Source of the DNA: Paracoccaceae bacterium
Lineage (GTDB): Bacteria; Pseudomonadota; Alphaproteobacteria; Rhodobacterales; Rhodobacteraceae
DNA length: 15,872 nt
Assembly: GCA_007129775.1 (NCBI GenBank)
Contig: SKUV01000196.1
Coordinates: forward strand, 1 to 15,872
Direction: 5' to 3'
Shown: one piece after another, positions 13,895-15,872 of the stretch
Layout: every line of letters starts with the position of its first letter
How positions within the stretch are numbered: the stretch's first letter is position 1
Position numbers and translations under genes: made by a program
The notes under the pieces: model-generated
The model's database searches: none
Told to the model about the DNA's origin: nothing
The model's input: only the letters and a program-made list of their open reading frames with translations

Positions 13895-15490
13895 CTACCC
13901 CAGCGCGGCGGCGCGCGGCTCCGGCGAGGTCGGGCGCAGTGCGTTGCGCGGCGGGTCGCAGAAGGTGACGATCGTCCCGCCCCCCGCAAGCGGCGCCAAC
14001 CGGCAATCCAGGTGCCGCCCGTCGTGCATCTGCACCACCGTTTCCAGCGGCGCGCGCGTGCCGCCAGCCGCGATATAGCGGCGCAGCCTGGGCCAGACCG
14101 GGTTCGGGTGGGACCGGGCGAGCCATGAGCGCAGCGCCTCCTTCAGGCCGATCTGGCCGGCGGTGGTATCCGGGTCCACGCCCCAGAGCGCTGCATAGGC
14201 AGCGTTGGACATCAGCAAATCCCCCGCCGGGGAGAATACCGCCAGCGCCGCATCCAGCGAATCGAGCACGGCCTGCCCGGTTTCAAGCTCGGCCCGGAAC
14301 CGGCGCGTGAGCGAGACCTCGGCCGAGATATCCTCGAACAGGAAGGCCACGGCCCCGTCGGGATGCGGGCGCCCGGTGACCTTGTAGGTCAGCCCCGAGG
14401 GCAGCGACCAGACATCCTCGAACAATCCGGCGAGCGCATCGGTTTCGATCCGAGCGATTTTCTGGCGCCAGCCGCGGTAATCCTTTGGTTCCGGGATCAT
14501 CTGGCGGGCGCGCAGCCGGTCGAGGAAGCTCTCGAGCGTCGGGCGCGCGGCGAGGAAATCGACCTCCAGTGTCGTCAGATCGATCAGGGCGGGGTTGAAC
14601 ATGTGCAGCCGACGCGTGCGGTCGAAGATCACCAGACCGATCGGCAGATGCGCGAAGGTCTTGGTCAGCGTCTGGGTGAAAGCGGCCAGCGCTGTCTCGG
14701 CCCGTTCCGCCCGGTCGGCGGGCAGGGCTATGCAGAGATCCTCGCCCGGCAGCGCGGTGCGGTAAAGCTCGAAAGCGCGGGTCGTGCCGCCATCCTCTGA
14801 GGCGGGTCCGGGCACCCGCAGACGTTGACGGATCGGAGTGGCCCCGTCCGCGGGCGCGGCGGCAGCGTCCGCGAAGAGTTGCGGCAGGGGCCAGCCCGGG
14901 GCACTGGCCGTATCCTCGGAGGGTGCGGCCAGTGCCATATAGGACTGATTCGCCCAGATCACCGCGCCGTCGGAAGCGGCGCGCCAGATCGGTGCGGGGC
15001 TGGCATGAACAATCTCGCGCAGGGCCCGCAACTCATCCTCCATCGCCCGGAGCGCGAGCCGGTCAACCACCTCGTTGCGTTCCGACAGGCCGGTGTCGTG
15101 CAATTCGAACCGGGCGACGCCATTGCGCCATTCGCCATGCAGTTCCAGCGCCGGATCATCCTCTGCCCGGAGGCAGAAATCGCCCACTTGAGCGAGGCGG
15201 CGCGCGCGGTTGCCGAAATCGGGAAAGCGCGGCGCCAGAACGGCGCAAAGCTGCGCCCAGTGGCCGCGCTGGGCCGGCGCGGCGCGCAACAGCGCGTGGC
15301 CTGCATCGCTGGCGTCGATCAACCTTTCATCCAGAAACAGGAACACCGGGTCGAGCGTGTCTGCGTCGAAGATCCGCGCCTGCGCCTGCCGCCGCCGCTG
15401 GACCCAGACATGTGCCAGCAGCAGCGCAGCGAGCGCCGAGGCCACCGACGACACCGCAATCACAAGCCCGAGCAGCCAATCGATCTGCAT
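13895..15490 (-). CDS. Membrane-anchored multi-PAS sensory protein without a kinase domain
   Basis: The 531-residue product has one N-terminal membrane helix (about 5-28) and then only PAS-like modules: FLFLDERLIDASDAGH (about 50-65), APIWRAASDGAVIWANQSYMALA (about 166-188), LPIGLVIFDRTRRLHMFNPALIDLT (about 282-306), and AALAVFSPAGDLLMSNAAYAALWGVDPD (about 414-441), with an EDISAEV-linked helix joining the last two. The last two match the PAS_7 type. No H-box, HATPase, GGDEF, EAL or HTH motif is present, and the protein ends after the last PAS. The ATG at 15490 is preferred over a TTG nine bases upstream because AAAGG lies nine bases before it. It lies between a RegB-type kinase and tsaE on the same strand, so it may modulate that redox system by protein contact (inference). 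The signal and partner are unknown. Confidence 0.85.
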   Translation of the reverse strand: MQIDWLLGLVIAVSSVASALAALLLAHVWVQRRRQAQARIFDADTLDPVFLFLDERLIDASDAGHALLRAAPAQRGHWAQLCAVLAPRFPDFGNRARRLAQVGDFCLRAEDDPALELHGEWRNGVARFELHDTGLSERNEVVDRLALRAMEDELRALREIVHASPAPIWRAASDGAVIWANQSYMALAAPSEDTASAPGWPLPQLFADAAAAPADGATPIRQRLRVPGPASEDGGTTRAFELYRTALPGEDLCIALPADRAERAETALAAFTQTLTKTFAHLPIGLVIFDRTRRLHMFNPALIDLTTLEVDFLAARPTLESFLDRLRARQMIPEPKDYRGWRQKIARIETDALAGLFEDVWSLPSGLTYKVTGRPHPDGAVAFLFEDISAEVSLTRRFRAELETGQAVLDSLDAALAVFSPAGDLLMSNAAYAALWGVDPDTTAGQIGLKEALRSWLARSHPNPVWPRLRRYIAAGGTRAPLETVVQMHDGRHLDCRLAPLAGGGTIVTFCDPPRNALRPTSPEPRAAALG

Positions 15491-15594
15491 TCTCAGCAAC
15501 CTTTCCGCGCCAGCGCCCCGGTTCGGAAGGTTCGGACAGATTGGTTAATTCGGTCTTAAGCCCCACGCGACACAGCCCCGCCCGCCCCGCGGGT

Positions 15595-15872
15595 TCAGGG
15601 CAGGTTCGGCCGGTTCGGGCCCAGCCCGCCCCCCGGTTCGCTGCAGATACGCGTGCGCGGAAGGATCAACTCCACGATGGCGCCACGGCGGGCGCCCGGC
15701 GCCGACCCGCCCGAATCGGCGGCATTGGCAAAGCTGATTTCGGCGCCCAGCCGCTCCAGGAGCGTCTTGGCAATGAAGAGACCAAGGCCCATCCCCTCAT
15801 ACCCCGGGCGGCGCCCGCGGTCCGGGCGGTTGCGGCGCTGCCGCACGAAGGGATCGCCGATGCGCCCCAGAA
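15595..15872 (-). CDS. regB: C-terminal end of RegB/PrrB/ActS-type redox-sensing histidine kinase
   Basis: Only the last 91 codons are inside the window; the gene enters from the right edge. The visible part is the end of a HATPase domain: RIGDPFVRQRR (F-box region), then PGYEGMGLGLFIAKTLLERLGAEISFAN (the G2 box GMGLGLFI and following helix) and GAIVELILPR. This exact block is characteristic of RegB/PrrB, the membrane kinase that senses respiratory redox state and phosphorylates RegA to control photosynthesis, respiration and nitrogen genes. The redox-sensing cysteine, the H-box and the membrane helices lie outside the window. A 104-bp gap with an AT-rich patch (15541-15560) separates it from the multi-PAS gene. 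Assignment to RegB rather than another kinase rests on the tail sequence and neighbourhood. Confidence 0.85.
   Translation of the reverse strand, partial: LGRIGDPFVRQRRNRPDRGRRPGYEGMGLGLFIAKTLLERLGAEISFANAADSGGSAPGARRGAIVELILPRTRICSEPGGGLGPNRPNLP

Noticed and set aside
15520..15618. Repeated GGTTCGG words (15520, 15529, 15603, 15612)
   Set aside because: Two copies are coding sequence for the Asn-Arg-Pro-rich regB tail, the unit is only 7 bp, and spacing is irregular; no clear repeat structure.

Overview
The window is GC-rich (roughly two-thirds G+C by eye) and almost fully coding. Protein families and gene order point to an alphaproteobacterium of the Rhodobacteraceae/Paracoccaceae (Rhodobacter, Paracoccus and Ruegeria relatives). 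The indicators are a RegB/PrrB-type kinase end, alphaproteobacterial AddB, an HslV with an FPGWHG leader, and the mltA - Tim44-domain - fxsA - secB cluster. No rRNA, tRNA, CRISPR array or insertion sequence was found, and no stretch over 300 bases lacks a gene. All assignments come from reading the translated sequence; no database search was run.

Layout. (1) 1-2702, envelope and secretion: mltA (3' end cut by the window) and a Tim44-domain gene on the minus strand; fxsA and secB divergently on the plus strand; a GC hairpin after secB. (2) 2738-6647, proteolysis and redox: trxA, hslV and a ten-helix membrane protein gene are tightly packed on the minus strand; hslU is also on the minus strand but is separated from them by a lower-GC brnT-brnA toxin-antitoxin pair on the plus strand. 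The 159 bp between hslU and brnT hold two divergent candidate promoters and three dyads. (3) 6699-13051, recombination: addB and addA overlap by ATGA and encode the AddAB helicase-nuclease. (4) 13203-15872: tsaE, a kinase-less multi-PAS membrane protein, and the C-terminus of a RegB-type redox histidine kinase.

How the genes fit together. HslV and HslU form one protease but are encoded in two units here. The trxA unit has a good candidate promoter whose -35 overlaps the addA stop codon, so trxA-hslV-membrane protein can be expressed separately from addBA. addB and tsaE both lack Shine-Dalgarno sequences and have promoter-like elements placed so that transcription would begin at the ATG, suggesting leaderless mRNAs. 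The phosphotransferase/nucleotidyltransferase pair (AmgK/MurU type) that I recall between tsaE and addB in relatives is absent.

The best candidate for something new is the hslV - membrane protein - brnTA - hslU block. It combines a GTGA-coupled membrane protein, an apparently transferred toxin-antitoxin pair inside a protease locus, and a dyad-rich shared control region. The rest is largely conserved core chromosome.
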